From Fibrisoma montanum (lineage in GTDB: Bacteria; Bacteroidota; Bacteroidia; Cytophagales; Spirosomataceae), in the NCBI RefSeq assembly GCF_003583365.1, contig NZ_QXED01000004.1, positions 124,001 to 188,000 of the forward strand: DNA of 64,000 bases. Direction: 5' to 3'. Below are positions 9,485 through 16,403 of the stretch, piece after piece; position 1 is the stretch's first letter, and the number at the start of each line of letters is the position of its first letter. A model generated the notes under the pieces. The model ran no database searches. It worked only from the letters and a program-made list of their open reading frames with translations, and was not told the DNA's origin. The position numbers were made by a program, and so were the translations under genes.

Positions 9485-10066
9485 ATGGACAATCTAAATC
9501 CAACACAGCGCTGGTGGCTAATGATGGCCCGTGGCGTACTCTACATCTTGATTGGGGCTGTTATGTTCGTTTTTGCGAATGCCTACACGGCCCAGTCAGG
9601 GGCTATTCTGGGTACCCTTGCTGCACTGGCGGGCGCCTGTCAGTTAGCTTTTTCATTTACGAACCAACGGAAAGACAAGAACCACATCTGGGGTGTCCTT
9701 CACGGGCTGGCCGACGTAGCGTTCGGCGTTGCCATCTTCCTGTTCTCCGACGGAACGGTTAAAGGATTTGTTGATGTGCTGGGCTTCTGGGCTATGATGT
9801 ACGCGTTCCTGCAGGCTGTGCAGGCCATGTATACCTTCATGGCGGCCCGTGGGGCTGGTGTAGTAAGTGGCACAAGCGTTGTTCACTTCGCCAATATCCT
9901 GGTAGCGGGTGGTCTGGCGTTCTCGCTCCTGTTACGCCCGGCCGGTTTTGACAATTCTCTTGGCTACGTAGGCATCTTCCCAATCTTGCTGGGCGTGCTG
10001 ATCATTGTATTGACGCAGCAGATGAGGGCACAGGCTGAGCGGTCGTACCGAAATGCAGATCGATAA
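9485..10066 (+). CDS. HdeD/DUF308 family membrane protein
   Basis: 193 residues with six predicted membrane helices in three similar hairpins (RGVLYILIGAVMFVFA, GAILGTLAALAGACQLAFSF, VLHGLADVAFGVAIFLF and later ones). This is the layout of the DUF308/HdeD family linked to acid stress in enterobacteria. A short polar C-terminus faces the cytoplasm. The ATG at 9485 directly precedes the first amphipathic stretch. No partner genes are nearby and the function in this organism is unknown. Confidence 0.75.
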   Translation: MDNLNPTQRWWLMMARGVLYILIGAVMFVFANAYTAQSGAILGTLAALAGACQLAFSFTNQRKDKNHIWGVLHGLADVAFGVAIFLFSDGTVKGFVDVLGFWAMMYAFLQAVQAMYTFMAARGAGVVSGTSVVHFANILVAGGLAFSLLLRPAGFDNSLGYVGIFPILLGVLIIVLTQQMRAQAERSYRNADR

Positions 10067-10078
10067 GAAACCTTTGTT

Positions 10079-10117
10079 CATGGACGTTAGCCGTAACCAG
10101 TCGGCATAACGTCCATG
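10079..10117. terminator. Hairpin between convergent genes
   Basis: A perfect 11-bp inverted repeat CATGGACGTTA / TAACGTCCATG (10079-10089, 10107-10117) with an inner GCCG/CGGC pairing fills the gap between the HdeD-like gene and the gene ending at 10120. It probably terminates both; T-runs are poor. Confidence 0.55.
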
Positions 10118-10119
10118 AT

Positions 10120-11607
10120 TCATACAGTAGCCTCCAGTGAAGCCGGTGGCATCTGTTCTTCCTGTTGCTGGCGTACCTGCTGACCAATCGGTACGTATTG
10201 AACCTCGCAGGGATACCCAAACAGACAGTTATCCTTAATCTGCTTAACAACGCTGTCGGGTACCATCTGCTCCCAGCCATCTTCGCCACTCTGAATCAAT
10301 TCCAGCACCCGATCGGTCGAAATGTGCAGGTTTTCTTCAATGTAGTTCCGAATGTCCTCAATCTTGTCGTTCCGAACCAGGTATTGAAACAACGGCTCCA
10401 GCGTGGGCGGCAGCGCAAACTCCTGACAGGTATATATTTTTTCGTCGCGCAGCGTAGGATAGACAAATAGTTTCACTTTCCGGCTGAACAACGTAGCAAA
10501 CGACTCCAGAATACCGCCCGGCAGAAACTCATAATGACCTTCGTCAAAGATGTACTCCAGGTTGGGAATACCCAGCACGAGCCCGATCTTGAGCCGGGTC
10601 AGACGCGCCAGATAAGCAACCAGCCGGTAGTACTCGTGGTAATTGGAAATCATTACGGTCTGCCCCATTGAGCACAAAATATCGACCCGATCCAGAAAAT
10701 CTTTCTCATCAATCCCCTGTTCGTTGGCTTTCAGGTTGTGCAGGGTCAGCTCCGACACCATCACCACCCGGTTCTCGTCCACATCGTCCTCTGCTTTAAA
10801 CTGCTTCAGGCCGTTATTGATCATATCCATGTGGACGTTCGTCACCGGGCGAAGGCGGCCGCGCATCATCAGAATGTGCTTTTTGTAGAGGGCTTCTGAG
10901 GGCTGCAGCACCCGTCCATCCGGCCCGAAGAGTGCCGCATCCGTAAAGCCGTTTTTGACCAGGTGCAGGCTCATCAGCCGGTTGTCGACGCTGGCAAAAT
11001 CGGGGCCGTCAAACCGGATCATGTCAATCTGGATGCGTTCCGGCAACAGATCGTCCATCAGCGATAATACCAGCGTTTCGGGGGATTTCGCGTAGTAAAA
11101 ACAACCATAAATCAGATTTACACCAATAACGCCCAGAGCCTGCTGTTGTAAAATATTCTCATTGTCCAGCATCCGGACGTGGATAATCACGTCGTTGTAG
11201 CCGGCCTGTGGGGTTAACTGAAACCGGCAGCCGATCCAGCCGTGCCCATCGTTGGTTTTCTGATAATTCAGTGCCACAACCGTGTTGGCAAAGGCAAAGA
11301 ACGTAGTGTCGGCACCGCGTTTTTCGGCTAGCCGTTTTTCGAGCAGGTTGTATTCTTTGTTGAGCATTTTGATCAGCCGCGACTCAACCACGTAGCGACC
11401 GCTGTCTTCTACGCCGTAAATCGCGTCGCTGAACGTCATGTCGTAAGCTGACATGGTTTTGGCAATGGTTCCCGACGAACCACCCGCTTTAAAGAACATA
11501 GCGGCTGTTTCCTGCCCGGCACCAATCTCCGCAAACGAACCGTAGATCCGCCGGTCGAGGTTAATCCGCAACGCCTTTTGTTTCGTGCCTATATTTTTCT
11601 CGTACAT
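10120..11607 (-). CDS. Conserved protein of unknown function (~495 aa)
   Basis: 495 residues, apparently cytoplasmic: no signal peptide or membrane segments. The N-terminus (INLDRRIYGSFAEIGAGQETAAMFFKAGGSSGTIAKTMSAYDM) is a highly conserved signature of a family I recall from Bacteroidota and cyanobacteria. From memory, its database names are inconsistent (for example TonB receptor or NMN adenylyltransferase), and nothing in this sequence supports them: no barrel, no plug and no HxGH nucleotidyltransferase motif. The C-terminus is acidic and Gln-rich. The ATG at 11607 lies about 35 bases behind a good promoter box. A real, conserved gene of unknown function. Confidence 0.75.
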   Translation of the reverse strand: MYEKNIGTKQKALRINLDRRIYGSFAEIGAGQETAAMFFKAGGSSGTIAKTMSAYDMTFSDAIYGVEDSGRYVVESRLIKMLNKEYNLLEKRLAEKRGADTTFFAFANTVVALNYQKTNDGHGWIGCRFQLTPQAGYNDVIIHVRMLDNENILQQQALGVIGVNLIYGCFYYAKSPETLVLSLMDDLLPERIQIDMIRFDGPDFASVDNRLMSLHLVKNGFTDAALFGPDGRVLQPSEALYKKHILMMRGRLRPVTNVHMDMINNGLKQFKAEDDVDENRVVMVSELTLHNLKANEQGIDEKDFLDRVDILCSMGQTVMISNYHEYYRLVAYLARLTRLKIGLVLGIPNLEYIFDEGHYEFLPGGILESFATLFSRKVKLFVYPTLRDEKIYTCQEFALPPTLEPLFQYLVRNDKIEDIRNYIEENLHISTDRVLELIQSGEDGWEQMVPDSVVKQIKDNCLFGYPCEVQYVPIGQQVRQQQEEQMPPASLEATV

Positions 11608-11641
11608 CGTATCTGCTGCTTGCTACACTAAATTTACAATA

Positions 11642-11676
11642 CAAACTTACAAAACCCATGCCCCCTACCTCTTCAA
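11642..11676 (-). promoter_or_regulatory. Candidate promoter of the 10120-11607 gene
   Basis: On the minus strand TAAGTTTG (11649-11642) matches the TAnnTTTG -7 box exactly. A TTG at 11676-11674 lies 24 bases upstream, slightly long. The 5' UTR would be about 25-30 bases. The -33 element overlaps the start of the divergent gene. Confidence 0.5.
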
Positions 11677-11684
11677 CCTCTGTT

Positions 11685-12170
11685 ATGGATTTGTTGTTTG
11701 TGTACGGAACCCTCCGCCGGGGAGCCCATAACGAGACGGCTACGTATCTGCACCAACGCAGTACGTACGTTGGCACGGGCTACCTGCCGGGTAAATTATT
11801 CGAGGTTGACTGGTATCCCGGCGCGGTATATCAGCCGACAGAGGCAAATAGTACAGGTCCGAACCGGTCAGACGTACCGTCAGACCTGACCCGCTCAAGG
11901 TCTGACGGTACGTCTGACCCATACGTCCCTCTCACCAACCACGTCCCGCTTATCACCGGCGACGTTTTTCGTCTGCATCACCCTGCGGAAATGCTGACGT
12001 TTCTCGACGATTATGAGGACGTATCGGCCGATGGAACGGGCCTTTACGTCCGGGAGTTGCTGCCTGTCACTTTACTTGGACAACCAATCACCGCCTGGGT
12101 TTATTTATACAACCGGCCAGTGACACAGTTAGTGCTCATCGAATCTGGCGATTTTTTACCGTATCTGTGA
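11685..12170 (+). CDS. Gamma-glutamylcyclotransferase (AIG2-like) family protein with in-frame insertion
   Basis: 161 residues from the ATG at 11685; an ATG at 11658 would add a poorly conserved PPTSSTSV leader. The family signature MDLLFVYGTLRRG opens the protein, and the acidic DDYED near residue 113 supplies the catalytic Glu typical of the gamma-glutamylamine cyclotransferase fold. Family members are usually about 110-140 residues. The excess sits at residues about 53-85, a polar Ser/Asp/Arg-rich stretch between GAVYQ and ITGDVFRLH that is encoded by a 54-bp perfect palindrome (see the repeat at 11866). The fold should tolerate a loop here, so the gene may still be active. The substrate is unknown. 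Confidence 0.78.
   Translation: MDLLFVYGTLRRGAHNETATYLHQRSTYVGTGYLPGKLFEVDWYPGAVYQPTEANSTGPNRSDVPSDLTRSRSDGTSDPYVPLTNHVPLITGDVFRLHHPAEMLTFLDDYEDVSADGTGLYVRELLPVTLLGQPITAWVYLYNRPVTQLVLIESGDFLPYL
11866..11919. repeat. 54-bp palindromic element inside a coding sequence
   Basis: Two perfect 22-bp arms (11866-11887 and 11898-11919, core GGTCAGACGTACC / GGTACGTCTGACC) flank a 10-base loop. 54 bp is a multiple of three, so the reading frame stays open through it. A degenerate relative of the arm (TCAGGCGTACC, GGTCTGACGTA) occurs at about 55166-55189 in an intergenic region. Confidence 0.85.
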
Positions 12171-12181
12171 TCGCGGGCAAA

Positions 12182-12212
12182 CAAAAAGGCAACCCGACGG
12201 GATGCCTTTTTG
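12182..12212. terminator. Bidirectional terminator
   Basis: CAAAAAGGCA / TGCCTTTTTG (12182-12191, 12203-12212) lies between the convergent genes ending at 12170 (+) and 12234 (-). It has T-runs on both strands. Confidence 0.85.
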
Positions 12213-12233
12213 TCCATATCAAGGTTTTTAGTC

Positions 12234-13742
12234 TTATTTGAACAAGCCCTTGGGAGCGTCGAAGAACATATTCCCTCCTGCGGCTTTTCTGTCGAGCGAG
12301 GAACCGACGGCCGGAATGTCACGCTGTGTACCAACGCCCAAACGCCCGTTCGCCGTGCCGGTAATCCGACCAATCGCCGTGCGTAGCAGCGGTTCATTGG
12401 CAATGTCGCCTAGTTGAGGCAACACCAGATTTGTTTCGAACACCACTGAGTTCGGAGCAAAACCGCCGGAGTAGTCAGACTGACCCAGCGAATTGAATGA
12501 CTTGGTAACAATCGGCTGTAAACCTAACTGAACCTTGCGGGCTGCATATCGATCTTCGATGGTAATTGAACCGACGTTTTTACCAACGGTTGTGTCACCT
12601 ACCACTTGTACGTCCATGTAGGGTTTCAAGCCATTGATCAACAACTCACTCGCCGAGGCCGTTGCATCGGAGGTGAGCACGAATACTCGCTGAAGATTAG
12701 CGCCTATATTCTGAGACTTGTTGGCAAATCGACTCGACAGACCACCCGCCTGACCCGCGCGGTTAAACTGATCCATGATGAGCTTATTGTACTCCTGACG
12801 GTAGAATACTTTGCTATTGTCTACGCCTTTGCCAATCAGGCTGGCCAGATTAAGCGCCGATGACACGTAGCCGCCTGGGTTGTATCGTAAGTCAACCACC
12901 AGCTCATTGATGCCGGCACCTTTGAAACGGGCAAATGCATTGTCAATCTTCTGGTCGTATGTCCGGTCGCTTGGTCCGCCCGGGCCAGTGATGAACTGGT
13001 TGTACACCAGATACCCAATCTTTTTACTGCCAATGGTAAATGTCGTGTCGAGCAGGACGGGGTCTTCCGCCAGTTGAATAGCCTGGATACGCTTGTCCTG
13101 ACCGGTAGCGCTTAACTGACCATTTGTTGCCGTAACGAAAGTATAGGTACGGGTGTCAATATTCTGACTGACGTCGAGAAGGGTCTGATAATTAGTCGTT
13201 GATAGCTGTTGGCCGTCAACTTTGTTGAATATATCGCCCCGCTTTACACCTGCTCTTGCTGCCGGTGAGTTCGGCAGGACGTAAAGTACCCGACCAATCA
13301 CGTTTGTGCCTGACGGGTAGATGTTTAACCGGAATTCCATACCCGTCGTTCTGGCAATACCACTCAGCGAATTCTTTAAGTCCTGAGCATTGTCATACAT
13401 GAACGAAAACCGGTCGCCGTCGGGCCGTGTCTGCCGGTCGTAGCTGTACAGAAGCGATCTGAAGAACTGATTGGGTGACTGATTGAAGTTAAGCGTACTG
13501 GCATCTGGCAGCTTGTCATTCCAGTAGTAGTACACCTGCATTGAATCAAGAATCCAGCGGTTAAGATTAGCATCCGCTACCGTTCCCTGAAAATTCCGGT
13601 CGTAGGGATTCGCTGCGGTGGCAGTGGCATTGCCTGTGCCGGGTGATGAAGGATCTACCTGCGGGTCTTTACAGGCAGTCAGTAAAAACGCGCTGGATAC
13701 CACCACTAACAGGGCCGGGCGCCAGCCAAAAGATTTTTTCAT
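12234..13742 (-). CDS. S41 family peptidase lipoprotein (carboxy-terminal processing protease type)
   Basis: 502 residues from the ATG at 13742; the frame opens at an upstream GTG. Lipoprotein signal MKKSFGWRPALLVVVSSAFLLTAC with acylated Cys24. An N-terminal helical domain precedes a PDZ domain (LPNSPAARAGVKRGDIFNKVDG, about 156-180) and the S41 catalytic domain. The DATASASE motif gives the likely nucleophile Ser363, and Lys388 in TTVGKN is 25 residues later, the spacing seen in the D1-processing protease. DLRYNPGG near 284 is another S41 signature. It should be a lipid-anchored periplasmic or outer-membrane serine protease. Substrate unknown; monocistronic with a shared terminator. Confidence 0.88.
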   Translation of the reverse strand: MKKSFGWRPALLVVVSSAFLLTACKDPQVDPSSPGTGNATATAANPYDRNFQGTVADANLNRWILDSMQVYYYWNDKLPDASTLNFNQSPNQFFRSLLYSYDRQTRPDGDRFSFMYDNAQDLKNSLSGIARTTGMEFRLNIYPSGTNVIGRVLYVLPNSPAARAGVKRGDIFNKVDGQQLSTTNYQTLLDVSQNIDTRTYTFVTATNGQLSATGQDKRIQAIQLAEDPVLLDTTFTIGSKKIGYLVYNQFITGPGGPSDRTYDQKIDNAFARFKGAGINELVVDLRYNPGGYVSSALNLASLIGKGVDNSKVFYRQEYNKLIMDQFNRAGQAGGLSSRFANKSQNIGANLQRVFVLTSDATASASELLINGLKPYMDVQVVGDTTVGKNVGSITIEDRYAARKVQLGLQPIVTKSFNSLGQSDYSGGFAPNSVVFETNLVLPQLGDIANEPLLRTAIGRITGTANGRLGVGTQRDIPAVGSSLDRKAAGGNMFFDAPKGLFK

Positions 13743-13909
13743 AAGTATCTGTATAGTTCGCACTTGTACGCCTACTAGTAACGAAAAACAAGCGGATAAG
13801 ATTTATTAAAAGGTCATTATTTGCTAAAGAAAATTTGATCCTTTTCTGATCTGACTCCTCTGAGCTGTGCCCCGTCGATACGGGTACAAACCAGGGACGT
13901 ATTGACAGG

Positions 13910-14263
13910 TCAATAGAACGCGTCTTCCAGATGGCGAATCTGCGTCGTACCGTTTGCCAGCGACACCGACACGATGTCGAATCGAATGTCGTGGTGCCAG
14001 TCTTTAGTAAAGATGTAGTGTTCGGCGGCTTTCATGACCAGCCGCGTCTTGGTGTAGGAGACAAACTCCTCCGGATTGCCAAAGCTGAGGTTAGTCCTTG
14101 TCTTGACTTCAACAAAAATCAGGAGCTTGTTCTTCCGGGCAATCAGGTCAATTTCGGCGTGCTGGTGGCGGTAATTGCGTTCCAGAATCTGGTAGCCTTT
14201 GTCCTGCAGATAGCGGACGGCCTCGGCTTCACCCTGTTTGCCGGTTTCGTTGTGCTGGGCCAT
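13910..14263 (-). CDS. YraN/UPF0102 family endonuclease-like protein
   Basis: 117 residues, the normal family length. Motifs: TGKQGEAEAVRYLQDKGY at the N-terminus, AEIDLIARK and FVEVKTR, which together give the D...E-x-K catalytic pattern of the restriction-endonuclease-like fold. Cytoplasmic, with an unclear role in DNA processing. Divergent from lipB with an 89-bp spacer. Confidence 0.9.
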   Translation of the reverse strand: MAQHNETGKQGEAEAVRYLQDKGYQILERNYRHQHAEIDLIARKNKLLIFVEVKTRTNLSFGNPEEFVSYTKTRLVMKAAEHYIFTKDWHHDIRFDIVSVSLANGTTQIRHLEDAFY

Positions 14264-14352
14264 GATGATAGTGGAGTTACGGTGTAAAATCGAACGAAAA
14301 CCGCCTTTTTTGTTGTTCTAACCAGAAGGATGCTTCGCTTTGCCATAAAGCA

Positions 14353-15123
14353 ATGAACAGTCGCTCAAATAAACAAATAGAAGTTCAGGAGTTAGGACGT
14401 ATTGATTACCAAACCGCCTGGGATTATCAGGAGCAGTTGTTCGCCCGGGTGGTGGCTCAGAAAGTAGCCAACCGGACCCTGCCCATTGCCGAACAGCAAC
14501 CCACCCCCAATTACCTGTTGTTTTGCGAACACCCCCACGTCTACACGCTGGGTACGAGCGGGCACGAAAGCAACCTGCTGGTGGATGAGCAGCGACTGGC
14601 CACTGAACTGGGCGCTACATTCTTTAAAATCCGGCGCGGGGGCGACATAACGTACCACGGCCCGGGTCAGCTGGTGGGATATCCAATCCTGGATCTGGAT
14701 AACTTCTTTACGGATATTCACCGCTACATGCGGCTGCTGGAAGAAGCCATTATCCTGACACTGGCCGACTACGGCCTGTCAGCCGGCCGGATCGACGGCC
14801 TGACGGGCGTCTGGCTCGATGCCGATGATGGAACCGGTCAGGCTGGACCAAATCCTCGCAAAATCTGCGCAATGGGCGTTAAAGCTAGCCGTTGGGTAAC
14901 GATGCATGGGTTTGCGTTGAACGTAAATACGGATTTGTCGTATTTTGGTCATATTGTTCCCTGCGGCATCACCGACAAAGCCGTTACGTCGCTGGCGCAG
15001 GAGCTTGGCTATGAAGTGCCGCTCGGCGATGTAAGCCGGAAGGTGCTGAAACACCTGACCGCATTGTTTGAATTTAAAGTACTGATGAATGAATCGGGTC
15101 TGCCGGCCCAGGTTCACCTATAA
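14353..15123 (+). CDS. lipB: Octanoyl-[acyl-carrier-protein]-protein N-octanoyltransferase
   Basis: 256 residues. It transfers octanoyl from ACP to lipoyl domains, the first step of de novo lipoate attachment. The diagnostic RRGGDITYHGPGQLVGYP stands at residues 94-111. The catalytic pair is Lys170 (PRKICAMGVK) and Cys204 (VPCGI). A slightly variable insert (about 150-168) precedes the Lys. Followed after 42 bp by a small conserved gene on the same strand, possibly co-transcribed. It would serve the 2-oxoacid dehydrogenase system that also uses the Lpd encoded at 26821. Confidence 0.96.
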   Translation: MNSRSNKQIEVQELGRIDYQTAWDYQEQLFARVVAQKVANRTLPIAEQQPTPNYLLFCEHPHVYTLGTSGHESNLLVDEQRLATELGATFFKIRRGGDITYHGPGQLVGYPILDLDNFFTDIHRYMRLLEEAIILTLADYGLSAGRIDGLTGVWLDADDGTGQAGPNPRKICAMGVKASRWVTMHGFALNVNTDLSYFGHIVPCGITDKAVTSLAQELGYEVPLGDVSRKVLKHLTALFEFKVLMNESGLPAQVHL

Positions 15124-15165
15124 GCGAATTTGGCGTGGGTGCAGGCCCGCGTCTTTGCAGTGATT

Positions 15166-15570
15166 ATGAAAAAAGACATTCAATTTTTGCCCGTTGAAGG
15201 CGTTCAGGTCGTGATTGCCCGTAAACTGAACGCCATGAACGAATACGATTGGCAGGTGTTTCTGCTCAACCAGAATGATGTTCCCATCAAAACAGTGTTT
15301 GTGACCTCAAAAGGGTACGGCCTGAAAGACGAAGAAGAACAGAAAACCTCGACGCTGCGGCATTTTTTTACCGAGTTGCAGCCGGGCGAGCATCAGGTAA
15401 TTGAAACCATCATGCCCGATGTATTTCATCTTAATAATGAGTATTGGGTGAGTTACTTCATTGGCGAACAGGTTTTCGACAAAAAGTTTATTTTCGTGCC
15501 GGATAGCATCGTCGAAGAAAACCTGATTCCCGTTCCGGCACTGGGGCTGGAGGGTATTCTGCACGAGTAG
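15166..15570 (+). CDS. Conserved hypothetical protein
   Basis: 134 residues from the ATG at 15166; the open frame extends upstream to 15130 without a better start. The sequence is a compact alpha/beta protein with no signal peptide or membrane segment. It has a central hydrophilic SKGYGLKDEEEQKTSTLRHFF stretch and an acidic C-terminus. I recognise it only as a family conserved in Bacteroidota. It lies between lipB and the exonuclease-like gene with a 14-bp gap to the latter, so the three are probably one transcript. Confidence 0.65.
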   Translation: MKKDIQFLPVEGVQVVIARKLNAMNEYDWQVFLLNQNDVPIKTVFVTSKGYGLKDEEEQKTSTLRHFFTELQPGEHQVIETIMPDVFHLNNEYWVSYFIGEQVFDKKFIFVPDSIVEENLIPVPALGLEGILHE

Positions 15571-15584
15571 CTCCTTATTTCACC

Positions 15585-16328
15585 ATGCAACAGCCTATTC
15601 CCTGGAAGCGTAAGTTAAAGAACCTCCTGTTTATTGATCTGAAGACTGTTGCGGCCGAGTCGGCGTATGAGCGCGTCAACCCACGCCTGAAACGCCAATG
15701 GGAACAGAAAGCGGCTTATTTCCGCAATGAGGACAACTGGACAACCTCCGATTGGTACGATAACCGGGCTTCCTACTACGCAGAGTTCGGACGGATCGTC
15801 TGCATTGGAATCGGCGGATTGTACTGGGATGAGTCGGATCAGCCCTTTCTGAAAATTAAAACGCTCGCCGACGACGATGAGCGGGCCATTCTGGAAGATT
15901 TTCTCCAGATTGTTAACCGCTACCCACCCAATGAGTTAGTGCTGTGTGCACATAATGGCAAGGAATTTGACTTTCCGTACATATGCCGTCGGCTTATGGT
16001 AAACGGCTTTACGTTGCCGTCGGCGCTTAATCTGGCCGGAAAGAAGCCCTGGGATATTCCTCATCAGGATACGCTCGATCGCTGGCGATTTGGTGAAAGC
16101 CGCCATTTTGTGCCGCTCGATCTGCTGGCAGCTGTGCTTGGCGTTCCGGCCAAACCGCTTGACATGACCGGCGATCAGACCAGCCTGGTGTATCATCAGG
16201 AGCGCGACATAAACCGAATCCGGCAGTATGCCCGCGATTCAATTGCTATGCTGGTACAGGTCTACCTCCGGATGATCGGTGCGCCAATTGTCGACGAGCA
16301 GCATATTGTTCAGACTGACTGGGCATAG
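15585..16328 (+). CDS. PolB-type 3'-5' exonuclease-like protein, catalytic residues apparently altered
   Basis: 247 residues of the RNase-H-like DEDDy exonuclease fold (predicted 3'-5' exonuclease related to DNA polymerase B). The expected motif I D-x-E reads D-L-K (LLFIDLKTV), replacing the metal-binding Glu by Lys. Motif II is intact (CAHNGKEFDFPYICRRL). Motif III, usually Y-x3-D, reads YARDS, with the Asp one place early and Ser at the expected position. The rest of the fold is well kept and the frame is intact. It may be a non-catalytic nucleic-acid-binding homologue or have shifted chemistry. Linked to the two genes upstream. Confidence 0.8.
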   Translation: MQQPIPWKRKLKNLLFIDLKTVAAESAYERVNPRLKRQWEQKAAYFRNEDNWTTSDWYDNRASYYAEFGRIVCIGIGGLYWDESDQPFLKIKTLADDDERAILEDFLQIVNRYPPNELVLCAHNGKEFDFPYICRRLMVNGFTLPSALNLAGKKPWDIPHQDTLDRWRFGESRHFVPLDLLAAVLGVPAKPLDMTGDQTSLVYHQERDINRIRQYARDSIAMLVQVYLRMIGAPIVDEQHIVQTDWA

Positions 16329-16399
16329 TAATGCGGGCCAGAACCCGCGAAGAAGGCCAACACTGGCTACCAAAAAGCGCGGGTCTAAGCCCGCGTTAC
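16328..16399. repeat. REP-like inverted pair of small palindromes
   Basis: Unit A (16328-16349, GTAATGCGGGC...ACCCGCG) and unit B (16377-16399, GCGCGGG...CCCGCGTTAC) are each hairpins. A aligns with the reverse complement of B, so the 72 bp form a nested inverted pair. It fills the gap before rnr and may act as a terminator. Confidence 0.6.
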
Positions 16400-16403
16400 A
16401 CAC

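Noticed and set aside
11866-11919. Reading the palindrome as an internal transcription terminator
   Set aside because: No T-run follows it and the coding frame continues to a conserved C-terminus.
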